DNA of 64,000 nt from Gnetum montanum (lineage: Eukaryota > Streptophyta > Gnetopsida > Gnetales > Gnetaceae). Positions 12,573 through 24,700 of this stretch are shown here, piece after piece (within the stretch, counting starts at the first letter, position 1; the number at the start of each line of letters is the position of its first letter). Where the stretch lies: the NCBI GenBank assembly GCA_015680685.1, contig MNCI01002098.1:285625-349624 (forward strand). Direction: 5' to 3'. The notes under the pieces are model-generated. The model ran no database searches. It saw only the letters and a list, made by a program, of their open reading frames with translations, and was not told where the DNA came from. The position numbers and the translations under genes are program-made.

Positions 12573-12666
12573 CAGACTGTGTGGAAAAAATGTTAAAAAA
12601 TAATAATAATTGATGGGANACAGACTGTGTGGAAAAAATGTTAAAAAATAATAATAATTGATGGGA
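12573..12666. other. Exact 46-bp duplication around a single N (likely assembly join)
   Basis: The 46 bases at 12573-12618 are repeated exactly at 12621-12666 with an N at 12619. The duplicated block contains the first 8 bases of the Athila-like LTR, so its true left border is present twice (12611 and 12659). This pattern fits two contigs with an unmerged overlap. Confidence 0.8.
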
Positions 12667-13474
12667 TGTGATATCGCATGGGCTGTGATAGCGTGTACAA
12701 GATATTGCGTCGGTAGTTGCGATATCGCGTATGCGATACCACAACCCGTCGCCAGTTCTATAAAGAAGAGGAAACTCTCACTTGTTTATGCATCTAGATC
12801 TAGACCCTTAGCTAGTCTCTAGCAGTTTTACCATTCCACAGATAAAATAATTTCCATGTGCCCACAGTAGGAATCTCAAAGTGAACGGACCTTTATTCGA
12901 GCAATTTTGTACCGTAGCACACAATTGTGTATGACAATAAAGAAGAACTTTCTAATAAACCTTGTAGTGCATGGACTAAGCTAATTAGGATTTAATTAAT
13001 GTTAAATGCTTAAATGATTTCTTAGATAATTAATCTCTCTCAACCCTCCACTCCTAGTTAAGTGCATTCAGTATGACCGCTTTGAGCATGTGTGCTACGC
13101 TTGGTAACCCAGTAATGAATAGCGTTTGGTAATCCTAGTAGCATTGCATTGGTTTAGGGTATGTATGGAAAGTGGGAACGGATACCGATGCTAGGATGAT
13201 TAACGCTTAGTTAGTGAAAATTAGTTACTTAGTCTCTTCACCCTTTCCTCTCTTAGAATAGGTGATAAAAAGATACAAGACATAAAAATCATATACCTCA
13301 GACTTACTTAACCATACAACCGTGACAATACAAGTAAGTTTGGGAAGATAACAATTGATTAACGTTAAGTGTTCCATAAGGCGTGTAAGCACTTAGTCCT
13401 TGGAGTTCAACCAGATCAAGCGTGAGATGCTCGTATTCGTATGGTTGAGTGTAGGGGTACCTCATCACTCATCA
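12659..13474 (+). mobile_element. 5' LTR of the Athila-like element
   Basis: The 816-bp LTR starts TGATGGGA and ends CTCATCA. It has a U3 block of repeated GATATCGC-type palindromes (12669-12737), a TATA box TATAAAG at 12759, and AATAAA at 12936. It aligns along its length with the 3' LTR at 18951-19748 with scattered, mostly transition differences. Its 3' portion is related to family B (GGTAACCCAGTAATG; AGGGGTACCTCA). Confidence 0.85.
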
Positions 13475-13475
13475 T

Positions 13476-13493
13476 CGGCGCCATTGCCAGGGA
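13476..13493 (+). promoter_or_regulatory. Primer-binding site, tRNA-Asp type
   Basis: CGGCGCCATTGCCAGGGA starts one base after the 5' LTR. It differs at three positions, all transitions, from TGGCGCCGTTGCCGGGGA, the complement of the 3' end of plant tRNA-Asp that primes many Athila-type elements. Confidence 0.8.
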
Positions 13494-13620
13494 CTTAGTT
13501 GTTTGTGCACTAATTAGAACATAGGAAATTATCCACATCGTTGGAAAGATTAAATGAACCCTTAGGGTTGACCATGAGAAAAATTAAACAACGATCAATA
13601 GCACACCAAATAAAATAACA

Positions 13621-16135
13621 ATGTATTCATCTTCTCACAAAATTACTTCACCACCTAGGGACCACACAAGAGATAGTCAGCAACACAACATACATAACCA
13701 AGAACCACCAATTCCTTAACAATTTAGTGTGGTATATAGTGATCACGATGAGTACATACCCAACTTTACCTTTGTCTTCCATCAAGATGAACAATTGCAT
13801 TGGAGAGACTTGGAGGTTAACATAGTGTTGCCTCTAGATAGAGCCACCCCCAACATGCTCCTTCATTTCCTTGCACGAATAGACATGTTACAATTATATG
13901 CTAAGTATGTCACATGTGATTACAATGTAAGGGACTACCATCCCACAGAAGCACAACATCAATGAGACTTGTGGTAGGAGAGTTACCACACATCATTGAA
14001 GGGCAAAGAACCCCATAATGCTTCGCCTATCATAAGTGAAATTAAGGGTGGTGAACCTATTTCAATAGGTTCTTCACAAAATGATGTTCTACCTCGTAAA
14101 GATGGTGAGTATGTGGGGTATCATAACCTGCACTCCATGATTCACAACCCTAGTTTTGATCCCCATGAACACCAAGTGTTCAATGAAGGAACACAAACAA
14201 ACAACAAGTGTAGGTAGTCTAATCATCATCACGATCAGGGCCATAACCATCGAAGAGAAGGTAGGAAACATTGTCATGGAGATGGCTCTCCTTCCTCTTC
14301 CCCTTCATCATCACACTCACCCTCTCCTTCAACATTAGGACACAGTTACAATGAACCTCACCATAAGGATAAGGGTAAGCAAGATGAGAGACCTCGACGA
14401 GAGAGTTGAGAGCAAGGATGAGGGCATTCGAGAGAATCAAGGCATGGAATAAGGGAATGTATGGAACCACGTAGACATTATAGACACCATGAGATACATG
14501 ACCATGATGAACCCCTACTTGCAACTCAAAGCATGTTAGATATCATGGAGGTCATTAGAATACCTACAAGGCACCAAAAAGATAGCCGGATCAAGAAACT
14601 AGACATGAATAATATCCCATGATTTGAAGGGGCATACAACGCTGATCTATAGAACCACTTATAGGCATTTCACAATGCTTACACCTTGAAAAATATTGAA
14701 AATGGGTGGTAAAAGTTAAATTTATTTCCAAGGAAACTCATAAAATAAGCGGAAAGCTGGTACTAATCCTTAGAACCAAAATCCATTCGAAGGTGGAGTA
14801 CGATGCTAGAACTATTTAACGATAAATATCTAATGTACTCCTGAGTGTCCAACTTGCATAAGTAAATCCAAGGATGGAAACAGGGTAATCATGAACCCTT
14901 GGATGCTACCATGGGCCGATATTATGCATTGTTACATTGTTGCCCGGGCCATGGTTATGCACAAAGGGATCAACTATGCCATCTCGTAGATGGGCTAATA
15001 CATGAAACTAGGAGAACCATTGAAACATATGTCCAGGGGAGATTATCAGAACCTAGGTCCCATGAGGTTCATATATTTTTGGAGCAAGTAGCTAAGGAAG
15101 AAGGAGAGCTACATAAGAAAGAAAGAAAGAAAGGAAGAGTATCACCGCGATCCTTCCCTCCGAAAAAGGGGATTAAGATTCTGTGAGGAGGAGGATGAGT
15201 CACCACTTGAACAGTTGGTGAGTAGGAAAACCTTGCTGCTTTAGAAGTTAACAACAGAAGTGTCAGCTAAGGTAGATTAGATGTGGGACTCCTTAGATAG
15301 TAGATTTGAAACTGTTCTCAAAATCGTAGAGGAGTCTAAGGAGCAAAGTAGTGACCATGATAAGAAAAAGAAGAGGTATTTGGACTATGCACAGAACAAA
15401 GGTAAGGGTAAAATAACTCTCACCAAAGAGGTTATGGATTCTAATATAGATGATGATGGTGGATGTGAGATATTTCTGTATGACCATCCTAAGGGATGCT
15501 GCCCAATAATCTCACATCTGCAAGAGTTTGGGGTGTATGCACTCAACCCAAGACCTAACAAATGGCAAGCACCCCGACGGTTACCTTATCTGCAAGGTAA
15601 CCCAAGGTAGTTCCACCAACCATTAACATATTATCCAAGTGAAAATCCACCACAACTAATGAAGCAACACTAGTAGCAGCAATACCGATAGTCATGGGGG
15701 ATGCCACCACGAAGGCAACAATACCCTTACCGACAAATGGATCCTTATGGCTATTATGTGCAGCAGCCAATCTCTCCAAGTGACTCTGTTGGTCACACTA
15801 CCACACAATGTCACTACCAAGATTGGGAGTACTATAAGACTCCTTCTCCTGGGAGAGACACACCACATGCATACCATCCTCTAAATCTGTCCACCACATG
15901 CAAGGGAAACTCCCCACTCAACCGTAGCAACACAATGCTACGAGATTTATAAACCTTCAACCCACTCTTGATTCTTACAACAATACAAGGAGGAGACCTT
16001 TCTTTAGAACCAATAGTCCAAACAAGCTATCACAACCACAAGCAGCTGAGCCTCAGAACGTTCCTCCATCAAATAAGGCTTCGGAGCTCCCTTCAAACCA
16101 ACAACAGAGCTCACTACATACGGTTATGTTAACAC
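13621..16135 (+). pseudogene. gag: gag of the Athila-like element
   Basis: ATG at 13621 opens a frame broken by in-frame stops, with shifts near 15185 and 16000. The N-terminal part includes DHDEYIPNFTFVFHQDE (13741) and a Ser/Pro/His-rich linker (14270-14400). The gag domain proper begins near 14600: FEGAYNADL, FHNAYTL, LNLFPRKLI, AESWY, SIRRWSTMLELFNDKYL, the classic retrotransposon gag pattern. It continues past 14900 with YALLHCCPGHGYAQ and a Lys/Glu-rich coiled-coil-like tail (15070-15150). A Gln/Pro/Tyr-rich segment follows (15560-15930). Most stops are TAG/TAA at expected Gln or Trp codons. It forms one gag-protease reading region with the next entry. Confidence 0.75.
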
Positions 16136-16989
16136 ATACCTTCACTAACTAGATCAAGGTGAGCCACCTTCCTAGGAAATTCTCTAATACTGGAAGTCCC
16201 CTAATCTACCTCCAAGTTGCTGGGAATGAACCTTGTAAGGCTCTTCTTAACTCAGGTTCCAGAGTCAACTTGATATCGCAAGAAATGTATAAAGCCTAGA
16301 ATCTTCCTCCACTAAAGAAGAGAAATATTCACTTAGAGCTGGCTGACTAGTCCATCACTATTCACTTGGGATTGGTGGAGGACATCATTACCACTGTGTG
16401 TGGTTGGTCATACCCAGCTGATTTCCTAGTAATACAAGTCAAAAATGACAAGGAGGATTTCCCAATAATAATGGGAAGGGCATGGCTAAGTACTATGAAT
16501 GCATGCCTAGGAATTCATAATCTTTCCCTGGAAATATCTAAGGAAAATACTTATGGAAAGATCGAGTAGAAGAAGGTTCCATGCATCACATACAGTGATA
16601 CTAAGGGTGATAGCATACAGGAAGGTTCAACATCTCCTGCATGCAACCAATGTGCCTATGAAGTTAACATACAAAAGTGCCTATATGTAGTAACCACAAA
16701 ACAAGAGAACACCCAGTGGTTGACAACTAATCAAGAGAGTAACCCACCAATATGCATGGAACTAACTGGGGGACCAACTTGCAGCCACGTAGAGAGCATA
16801 GATGCACTAGAGCAAGAGTGTCGCCAACTTCCAACCCTTAATCTAAAACCACCAATTGAGGAAAGTTGGAAACTCTTAGAAAATCCAAATGAGTACTCTG
16901 ATAGGAGAATACTAGTATGTTTGCAACCAACGAATCCTTATCATGAACCTAGAACGGTCTATGCACATAGCACATTTGAGAGAGGATGA
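16136..16989 (+). pseudogene. Aspartic protease of the Athila-like element, catalytic Asp changed to Asn
   Basis: The retropepsin domain is clear: LIYLQVAGNEPCKALLNSGS, RVNLISQEMYK, HLGLVEDI, YPADFLVI, FPIIMGRAWLSTM. The catalytic triplet, normally Asp-Ser-Gly, reads Asn-Ser-Gly (AAC at about 16249), a GAC-to-AAC transition that would abolish activity. The frame is the same as that of the start at 13621. After one or two stops it continues to 16989 as an uncharacterised acidic tail (DALEQECRQLPTLNLKPP). Nothing resembling reverse transcriptase follows. Confidence 0.8.
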
Positions 16990-18950
16990 CCTTGATCATT
17001 ATTTTAGATCTCTCCCTTCCAAATTAGTCATGGGGGAGATGGCCACCTATGCTAATTATTTGAGGCTCTCAGTTCTTTTTAAATTTTTATTTTACACATT
17101 TTTGTTTTAAAAATTTCTTAAAATTTTCTTATTTTTTTTTACAACATTTTTCATACCATTTCTTTTATTTGTGTGTGTGTGTGGCATGTTTATCCATGTT
17201 GTTTGATTCATCACCTAATAAGTGCTCCTAATGATGGTATGAACTGTATTTCATTGATTGTTAATGTTTGATTTTTACCTTTAAGTTATGATGTTGATAC
17301 TAAGGTATGGTTCTTTTGATATAGTAGGCCATGAGTCCACTTCATCCATACATCCATAAAATTCTATGGTCTCTCTTGGCTTGGAACTATATAGTCCCTT
17401 TCTTCAAACTAATAAGAACTATCAACGAATCAGTGACTGGGTAGTTCTCAAACTAAGGAAGGACTCAAGGATTGAAAAGGGTATGACTTCAAGGGGATTT
17501 GATGCATTTGTGTTGGCCATTCTCTTGGGTGCTTGGATGTTTTCTTCTTGAGTTTTTCTTACTATTCCAATGTTACTCCAATATCAAAAATTTGAGCAAA
17601 TAAAAATAATAATTCTTTGCATGGTGTGGTTCTTACGCAAAAAAAAAATGAAAAATGATGAAAAAATAGTGAGAATTCAAAGCACATCCATTATAAAAAA
17701 TAATCATTTAGGCTACAAGAACTGGTTATGGAACTAAGATAAAAATGTTCCCTTTAACTAACACCCTTCTCACTCCCTACTTTCTCCTCTTTTGTTTCGT
17801 CAGAATGGTTGTGACTCTTTGATGAAGGCATTCTTGTTACTTCAGGTGGATGGATTGGCTAATTGTGTTAATGTGAAGTCATCAGATGTGGTTTGTTTGA
17901 GGCTAGATTTGGAATGAGGTCTACCAAGTCACATTAATCATTAAATACATAAGGGTATGTACATCACCTTGTTCTTTAGACTCCATTCCATTATCTTCTT
18001 TCCATCATTCTTTCTCCATTTATCACCTCATTTTCGGTTATATCAATAGTCCATATTTTGGTGGATGCATTGTTTTCTTTTTGGTAAATTTTTGTGGTTA
18101 AGATTTTAACTCTTGTCTCCAAATGAAATTTCTAGAGTTCATGGATTCTTTGAATGTGGGATTTTCAGGGCATTAAGGGCATGAGCTTGCTTTGGGGAGG
18201 ACCCACTAACATTCATATTTGGTGCACGCATTAATTTCTTTTCCTTAAACATTTTTGCAATCCATTTCTATTTTGTTCATCTGCATCTCTAACATCCATT
18301 TCATTGACATTACAGTTGTCTCTTTTTCTTCATCTTTCTTATTCCTTATATTTCTCCATTTTCTCACTACCAAAGGTTCACTCTCAGTCATGGGGGTCCT
18401 GGTCCAATTTTTTTGATTTTCTCTACATCCCCACACCTTGGGTAGGCACCAATATTATATCTCTAGACCCGTATTAGCCATACCACAACTCAGCCAATGG
18501 ACCTTACATCAAAGAAATGTATTAATTGCATTATGATTCATTTACCCTTGCTAATATAAGACTGTGTTATGTGTGCAAATGACAATCATACAATAATGGA
18601 TTGGATCTGGAGGACACACTTGGAATGGACTAGTGTTGAAGTAGTTATGCAAGGAACACGATTAATGGTGCACTTATGAATAGACAATGAAAGCTGCAAT
18701 CTTGGCATTGGTAGCAACAGACTTCTTTTTCTCTCTCCCTCTCTCTCTCAGCTAGCAAATAAGGCTGGATGTCAATTGTATATAGTGTTTAGTCTTGTTT
18801 TCATGAACACTATTTTTGTCATGTATTGTAATGATGATCTGTTCACATGTCACCTCATTCACCGTTAGTACCATTCAATTCAATAATCCCATACCTTCCC
18901 AATATTTTGTAAGGAACTCGAGGATGATTTTTCATTCAGTCATGGGGGTA
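16990..18950 (+). other. 3' non-coding region of the Athila-like element
   Basis: About 2 kb without coding pattern where pol would be expected. It holds a (TG)n run near 17171, a CT-rich run near 18731, and three copies of AGTCATGGGGG (17026, 18386, 18938). The last of these directly precedes the 3' LTR and serves as the polypurine-tract position. Confidence 0.7.
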
Positions 18951-19748
18951 TGATGGGACTCGATATCGCATGGGTCGCGATATCGCATTGGTAGCTATGA
19001 TATCGCGTACGTGATATCGCAGCCCATCGCCAGTTCTATAAATAAGAGGTGGCTCTCCCCTATTTCTACATCTAGATCTAGACCCTTAGCTAGACTCTAG
19101 CAGTTTCACCATTCTAGAGATAGAATAATTTCCATGTCCCTATAGTAGGAGTCTCAAAGTGAATGGATCTTTATTTGAGCAATTTTGTACTTGAGCACAC
19201 AATTGTGTATGGCAATAAAGATGAACTTTATGATAAACCTTGTAGTGCATGGACTAATGTAATTAGGATTTAATTAATGTTAAATGCTTAAATGATTTCT
19301 TAGATAATTAATCTCTCTTAGCCCTCAACTCCTAGTTAAGTGCATTTAGTACGATCGCTTCGAGCACGTGTGCTACGCTTGGTAACCTAGTAATGAATAG
19401 CGTTTGGTAATCCTAGTAGCATTGCACTAGTTTAGGGTGTGTATGGCAAGTGGGAATGGATACTGATGCTAGGATGATTAAAGCTTAGTTAGTGAAAGTT
19501 AGTTACTTAGTCTCTTCACCCTTTCCTCTCTTAGCATAGGCGATAAAAAGATAAAAGACATAAAAATCATATACCTCAAACTTAACCATAAAACCATGAT
19601 AATACAAGTAAGTCTGGGAAGACAATGATTGATTAACCTTAAGTGTTCCATAAGGCGCATAAGAACTTAGTCCTTGGAGTTTGACCAGATCACATGTGAG
19701 ATGTTTGTATTCATATGGTTGAGTGCAGGGGTACCTCACCGCTCATCA
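18951..19748 (+). mobile_element. 3' LTR of the Athila-like element
   Basis: The 798-bp LTR starts TGATGGGACT and ends CTCATCA. U3 carries the GATATCGC palindrome block (18961-19022), the TATA box TATAAATA at 19037 is intact, and AATAAA is at 19214. It pairs with 12659-13474. Confidence 0.88.
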
Positions 19749-19984
19749 ATAGTCCTATACAACATGGTCTTGGCTAATAATAGCCATCAACATGAAAATA
19801 AACAAAAATATCCAACAAGTGAGCAGATCGAGAGTGCTAAGGGACATCCAAAGAAGGAATTGGTGGGCCATTCCCACCCTCACTATTGGGACTACCAATG
19901 TCTCCTAACATTTGAAATACAATAACACATATCCAGTTAGTAACCCATAGCCAAAACCATAACTAAAACAAAAATGAAAACATA

Positions 19985-22900
19985 AAATGCATTTAACTTG
20001 TGGAGACTTCGGCTCCATGACTTCTAGGGGTAGATGTGGAATTCCTTTTTCCAAATGATGGAGGATCTGGTCCTCTATCATGTTGGCCTAGTCAACATCT
20101 CCAAGACCAACATTGGAAAGGATGCCACTCCTATCTATCATAGTCCAAGTAGGAGGCTCTTGGGTAGTAGTAGTTGTAGAGGTATCACCTATAGTGGTGG
20201 TAATTTGAGGAATAGGAGATTTCTCCATCCTAAGAGTAATCTTAAAGAGTTGATAAGCATTCTTCACTTGGATCCCTTGGATGAATAGCTCTCTCTTGCA
20301 CTATTCAACTAACTCCTCTTTAAGCCACTTGAGATAGGCCCCACGATTCACCTTGTATTGTCTCTTATGGCCTTTAGTTTCTTACCCCACTCTAGGACCC
20401 AAGCATAGTGATCTTTCCAATTCTCAACCTTTTGGGAGATGAGGTCCATCTGCATCTACTATTCCACCATATCCCATGAGAACACTACTTTGTCTCTAAT
20501 GGTATGCTAGTAGGGGATCCACGTGATCTCTTTGGTTTAAAATTTTCCTAAGTTAGCCACATGGGCTTCTACAAAGGCCTTGCAATCCTAGAGATCTTTC
20601 ATTACCTCCTCCTATCATTGATTTTTCTTCCTCAAGGCCACAACCTATTCCCATAGGGATTCATTAGAGCTCTCTAGCTCCCATGAATTTTTGGCACATG
20701 ACATTGCTAGATTAGTAGTAGTCTTGTACAACTTCAAGGGTACACTAGAGACATCAGAGGGAATCCTTAGTAAGGAGTCAATCTCCATGTCTCGACTGGG
20801 GTCCCACTTGGCAAATGGCATTGCATAAATACAAAATACAATTGTAAACATAATGCACAACCTAAGATAGCCCATAACATACCCAAATAGCTAAGGCATA
20901 TATAAAAAATTTCTTACCTATCTTAGGTGCAACTTGTTGCAATCGGTTGATGATGTCCTTAGCCATCCTGTGGATGAACTCTACCCTATCTGGGGCCTGT
21001 ACCCATGGTTTCATGCAAAACATAGGGACAAGGGCCTACATTGGTGGCTTAGGAGCTATTTCAAGTATAACAATCATCGAATGGTTAGGATGAAGACCAA
21101 AATTAAATAATAGGATATAATGAAAATGTTAAGGTATGAGCATGGGTATACCAGGCTCCTCCTCTTCTTCCTCTGGAATGATGATGGGGGATGTACCTGA
21201 CACCACCTCACTAAACAATGCATCTAGATCATTTATATCTACATTGGAAAACCCTTTACCCTTAGGCTATTGTAAGAGTGTCTCCTTTGCACTCCTTTGT
21301 TCTACCTCAATGATACCTTGGGCTACTAGGATCTAATGCTTATCAGCAACCATAGCACATAGAAAATCAATTAACACATGAAATCATAACATAACCATAA
21401 ACTTTAAAATAACCAAAAATAAATAAATAAATACCTATGATTCCCTATTGTAATGGCTTAAGCTTAAACTTAAGTTTCTTTAGGGTGGGTTAGTTTGATG
21501 CTGGTGGTGCTTCCTCCATGGGCCTCTTGAGTTTCTTCCTAGCTACCCCTTCAGCCTTCCTACATCATCATTTAGCCTCCAAGATGTTCACTAGAAATGT
21601 AAGAGGCTCCTCATCATTCATATTGTTGAGGAACTCACACTACCTACCATTAAGATCCTTGGTGGTAATGGAAAGTGAATCATCCATTTCTTCTAGTGGG
21701 TTCTAGGCCTACACTATTGGATAAATTTGCTTTGTCCAAGGCCTAGAAAGTTGGCTTGGATCTTGGGCAACCCATCACCCATTCCTCCAGAACATGAGAA
21801 ACTTTACAAAGCTCTTCAAATAACCCACAAAGAATGCAAAATACATGTGTATTAGTGTAGAGGTGTCAACAAGGAGTTTGAAGATCTCATTCTGAAGCTC
21901 AACAACCAAAGTAGTTGCCTAATTGAATTTGACATCATCCATTAGGACCCTCTTAAAGGTCCACCCCTGTGTGATGTCAATTATCTTCTTTGCCATAATA
22001 TTTTTGGAAACACATGGAAGTTAAATAAATGATATGATGCTTTTACTTCAAGGTTCATGAAGTTGTTCATGAAAATTCTAGAGTGGCTCATGCTAGCAGC
22101 AAGCCACTTCGAAACTTCCTCACAATAGCTTACTTCCTTAACTATTATGGTGGCAACCTTTCCCTTACTAGTAGGGACTCCAAAAAAGTTTTAAAAGAGG
22201 CCCTCATCAATGTCCATGTTAATTTTTATTCCTCAAATGATGGTGCTAAAATGATCAGCATCCTTATTGAAAGAGTCGATGATGTGCAACATCTCCATAG
22301 TAGGAATGGAAGGGATAGGTTCCATAAATAGATCAAGAAAACCCCCATGTTCAATGTTTACTTGGATGTATCTAGGCTTTTGTCCCCTTAGCCACTCTTA
22401 TGTTGCTATCACCTCATAAAACTTCAAGATGAGGGTATCCTCATGATGTCTTGAAAGTGGTATGGTGACATCAAAAGAGGTGGAAGGTCCTACAAAGCAA
22501 AAGACCAAACAATTGACATCAACATAGTCATGTTTAACAACTAATTAAAGTGATAAAACACTTAGGAATTTCATGATCATAAAACACTAAATATTATAGA
22601 CCTTATGTTTACCTTTCCTCTTTTTCCTTAGTGTGGTTTGAGTGGAGGTCTCAAGTACAAGGGTCTGATCTAGGAAGTTCTTGAAGACCACCCAGTAGTT
22701 ATGTATCATCCTCTTGTATTTTCACTTCTTGTAGGCAAGGTTGAACCTCATGGTGTATTCATCAAAGTTCCCTCTTAGCTATTCATACACAATAGTTTTG
22801 ATTTGGGGATCCTTGGTGAATTCATTTAGGGAAATTTTAGCCACTACTAAGGTTTGATCGTCAATGATCAAGCCTTGATCATTGATTCTATACATGTAAG

Positions 22901-23438
22901 AAGTTTATAGAACCAATGAATTTTGGAAAGGTATTTTACCTAATAAAGAAAAAAAAAACATAAAAATGCAAAAATAACCATCCTTACCCCTATAGAAGAT
23001 ACACAGTGTTAGGTGGGTTTTGGAGCAATGTGTGGGCTCTATGTGCCACCATTAGAGTATTGTTAGCATTATACTAACTATACTCTAGCATGGTCTAGAT
23101 CTTTATAAGGTAATGTGGGCTAATGACATCTACTATTTCTCTTGCTATCCTAGGAGGTGGATTGTTAGTAATAAACTTGGAAATTAGGCTAGATGCTCAG
23201 GGAATCAAGGTCTCCACTATAATCCTAGCCACATCCACAAACAAGTGTGACCACAACATCATGATAAATTTTTGTAGGATATAGTCAAAGAACTCCCTTA
23301 CCCTAGGCCAAAACCATAGTGAAGCCTTTCCAAAAGGCATGTCATGTAGTGGAGTATTGGTGTTGGGGTGGCCAATGTAGCATAGAATGTCAACTAACTC
23401 AATGACAATGAGTATGGCCTTCAGGAAGACCTTGCATT
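19985..23438 (-). pseudogene. Unrecognised intron-bearing gene, antisense between Tat gag-pro and pol
   Basis: I do not recognise this gene. Minus-strand exons of coherent protein alternate with short AT-rich GT...AG introns: 22490-22612 (123 bp), 21339-21434 (96), 21055-21151 (97) and 20807-20917 (111). Two further junctions (near 22940-22987 and 21988-22046) are doubtful because they would be under 60 bp. Blocks in order: LHDMPFGKASLWFWPRVREF (about 23350); FTKDPQIKTIVYE (about 22810); HIIDSFNKDADHFSTI (22270); ITQGWTFKRVLMDDVKF; an acidic PEEEEEEPG end (21155); DRVEFIHRMAKDIINRL (20970); WDPSRDMEIDSLLR (20800); a coiled-coil-like LESSNESLWEQVVALRKKNQ; and a Ser/Thr-rich tail. Stops fall mostly at likely Gln codons, plus one frameshift near 20345, so this is a pseudogene. 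Tat elements can carry extra antisense ORFs, which is one explanation; capture of a host gene is another. Confidence 0.6.
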
Positions 23439-24700
23439 AAGAAAATCAAAAATATCATGACCAATTAAAATGTCTTAATAGGTTTGTAGAAACATTCTAG
23501 TCAAGCATGAAATTAGCCCCTGTAAAAAGATCTAAGGTTTTTATTCAAGTTTGCTTAAGAAATTCCACAAAAAAATCATTATAATCTTTCATATCCTTTT
23601 ACTTCATAGCCAAAACTTCATAGCTAGGATTAAGCTTAGCTTAAACCATGCATAAGCTTAGAAAAAACATTAAAACTTAGAAAAAAAATAGTCATAGGAA
23701 AAAGCTTGTTAAAAATAGTGAAAGCCTTTACTTTTCTTAAAAACAAATTTAAAATAAGAGATTTACAAATTTAGCAATCCCCAAAGGCATGGGAGTTGAC
23801 AAGAGAAATCTCTACACATCCATCCCTAAAGGGGTAAGGTACTACAATGAATATTTAACCTTATTCATATATTTTAGCTAAAAAAATCATTAAAAATTCA
23901 TAAACTCTCCAATTTTAGTGATTCCACCATGGAAGGAATCCTAAAATCACAAGATTTTTAGCCATGACCATCACAACAAGAAATACATAATCGTTTTTCT
24001 AAGCAACATAGGCAAAATTAGCAAAACCATAGCTGTCAACATTAACCCCCTTCTTGTGTAGGGTTGGTGAAAATTTTTTCAAATTTTTTTTAAGCTACAA
24101 AGGGAGTGATTTTGCCACTGTTTGAAAGATTAAATTGAGCCTTATGCCCCCATGCTTAACAAAAAATAAAAATCCTTTCCATTTATTCAAAAAAAAAATT
24201 CACCAGTTTGGACAAAAATCTAAAAATGGCACAAGCCCGCTTTTGACATAGGTTGAATAAAAAATTCATTAAAAATTTGTTTCAAGTCCAATTGAAGTGA
24301 TTCCACATCCATTGGAAAGCTGAATTCAAGGCCCACCTAGATATAAGTAAAATTAGCCAAAACCCTACCATTTACTTAGAAATAATTTATGAACTTACAT
24401 CGAATTCTAAAAATGGCACAAAAAACCTAGTTGCATGACATTATTTAAATAACCATAACTTAATCATTTCAAATTCAAATGGAATGAAACACTAGCCATA
24501 CTCAGTTATGAACTAAAAACTACATCAACACTAATTTTTGGCCACTTTTGACACTTAGAATAATATTGTAAGTCCTAAATCCCATGCATCCATGCTAGGG
24601 ATGTCATGCCCAACATGGATACATGTTTTCAATTTTCCAAAACCATTAAAACATAGCCTTTTCACCATTTTAGTAGCCAAAACCTACCTTTCCAACCTTA
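23439..24700. other. AT-rich flank of the antisense gene, grading into the array
   Basis: No further exon is recognised with confidence upstream (minus) of 23438. From about 24050 two loosely similar blocks of about 220 bp appear (AAATTTTTTTTAAGC...GGAGTGATTTTGCC near 24080; AAATTTGTTTCAAG...GAAGTGATTCCA near 24275), probably degenerate outer units of the array that follows. Confidence 0.45.

Larger units (their letters stand above)
12654..19753 (+). mobile_element. Non-autonomous Athila-like LTR retrotransposon (gag-protease only)
   Basis: A complete element of about 7.1 kb: 5' LTR 12659-13474, primer-binding site 13476-13493, gag-protease 13621-16989, non-coding 16990-18950, 3' LTR 18951-19748. 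The flanking 5 bp are ATAAT (12654-12658) and ATAGT (19749-19753), a TSD with one transition. No reverse transcriptase, RNase H or integrase motif is present between protease and 3' LTR, so it would have depended on enzymes from a related element. The protease and tRNA-Asp-type primer site fit the Athila/Tat branch of Ty3/gypsy. It is inserted between the C1 spacer and the antisense-gene segment. Confidence 0.85.

Noticed and set aside
12611-12618. A separate LTR start at 12611
   Set aside because: It is the first copy of the duplicated join around the N, not a second element.
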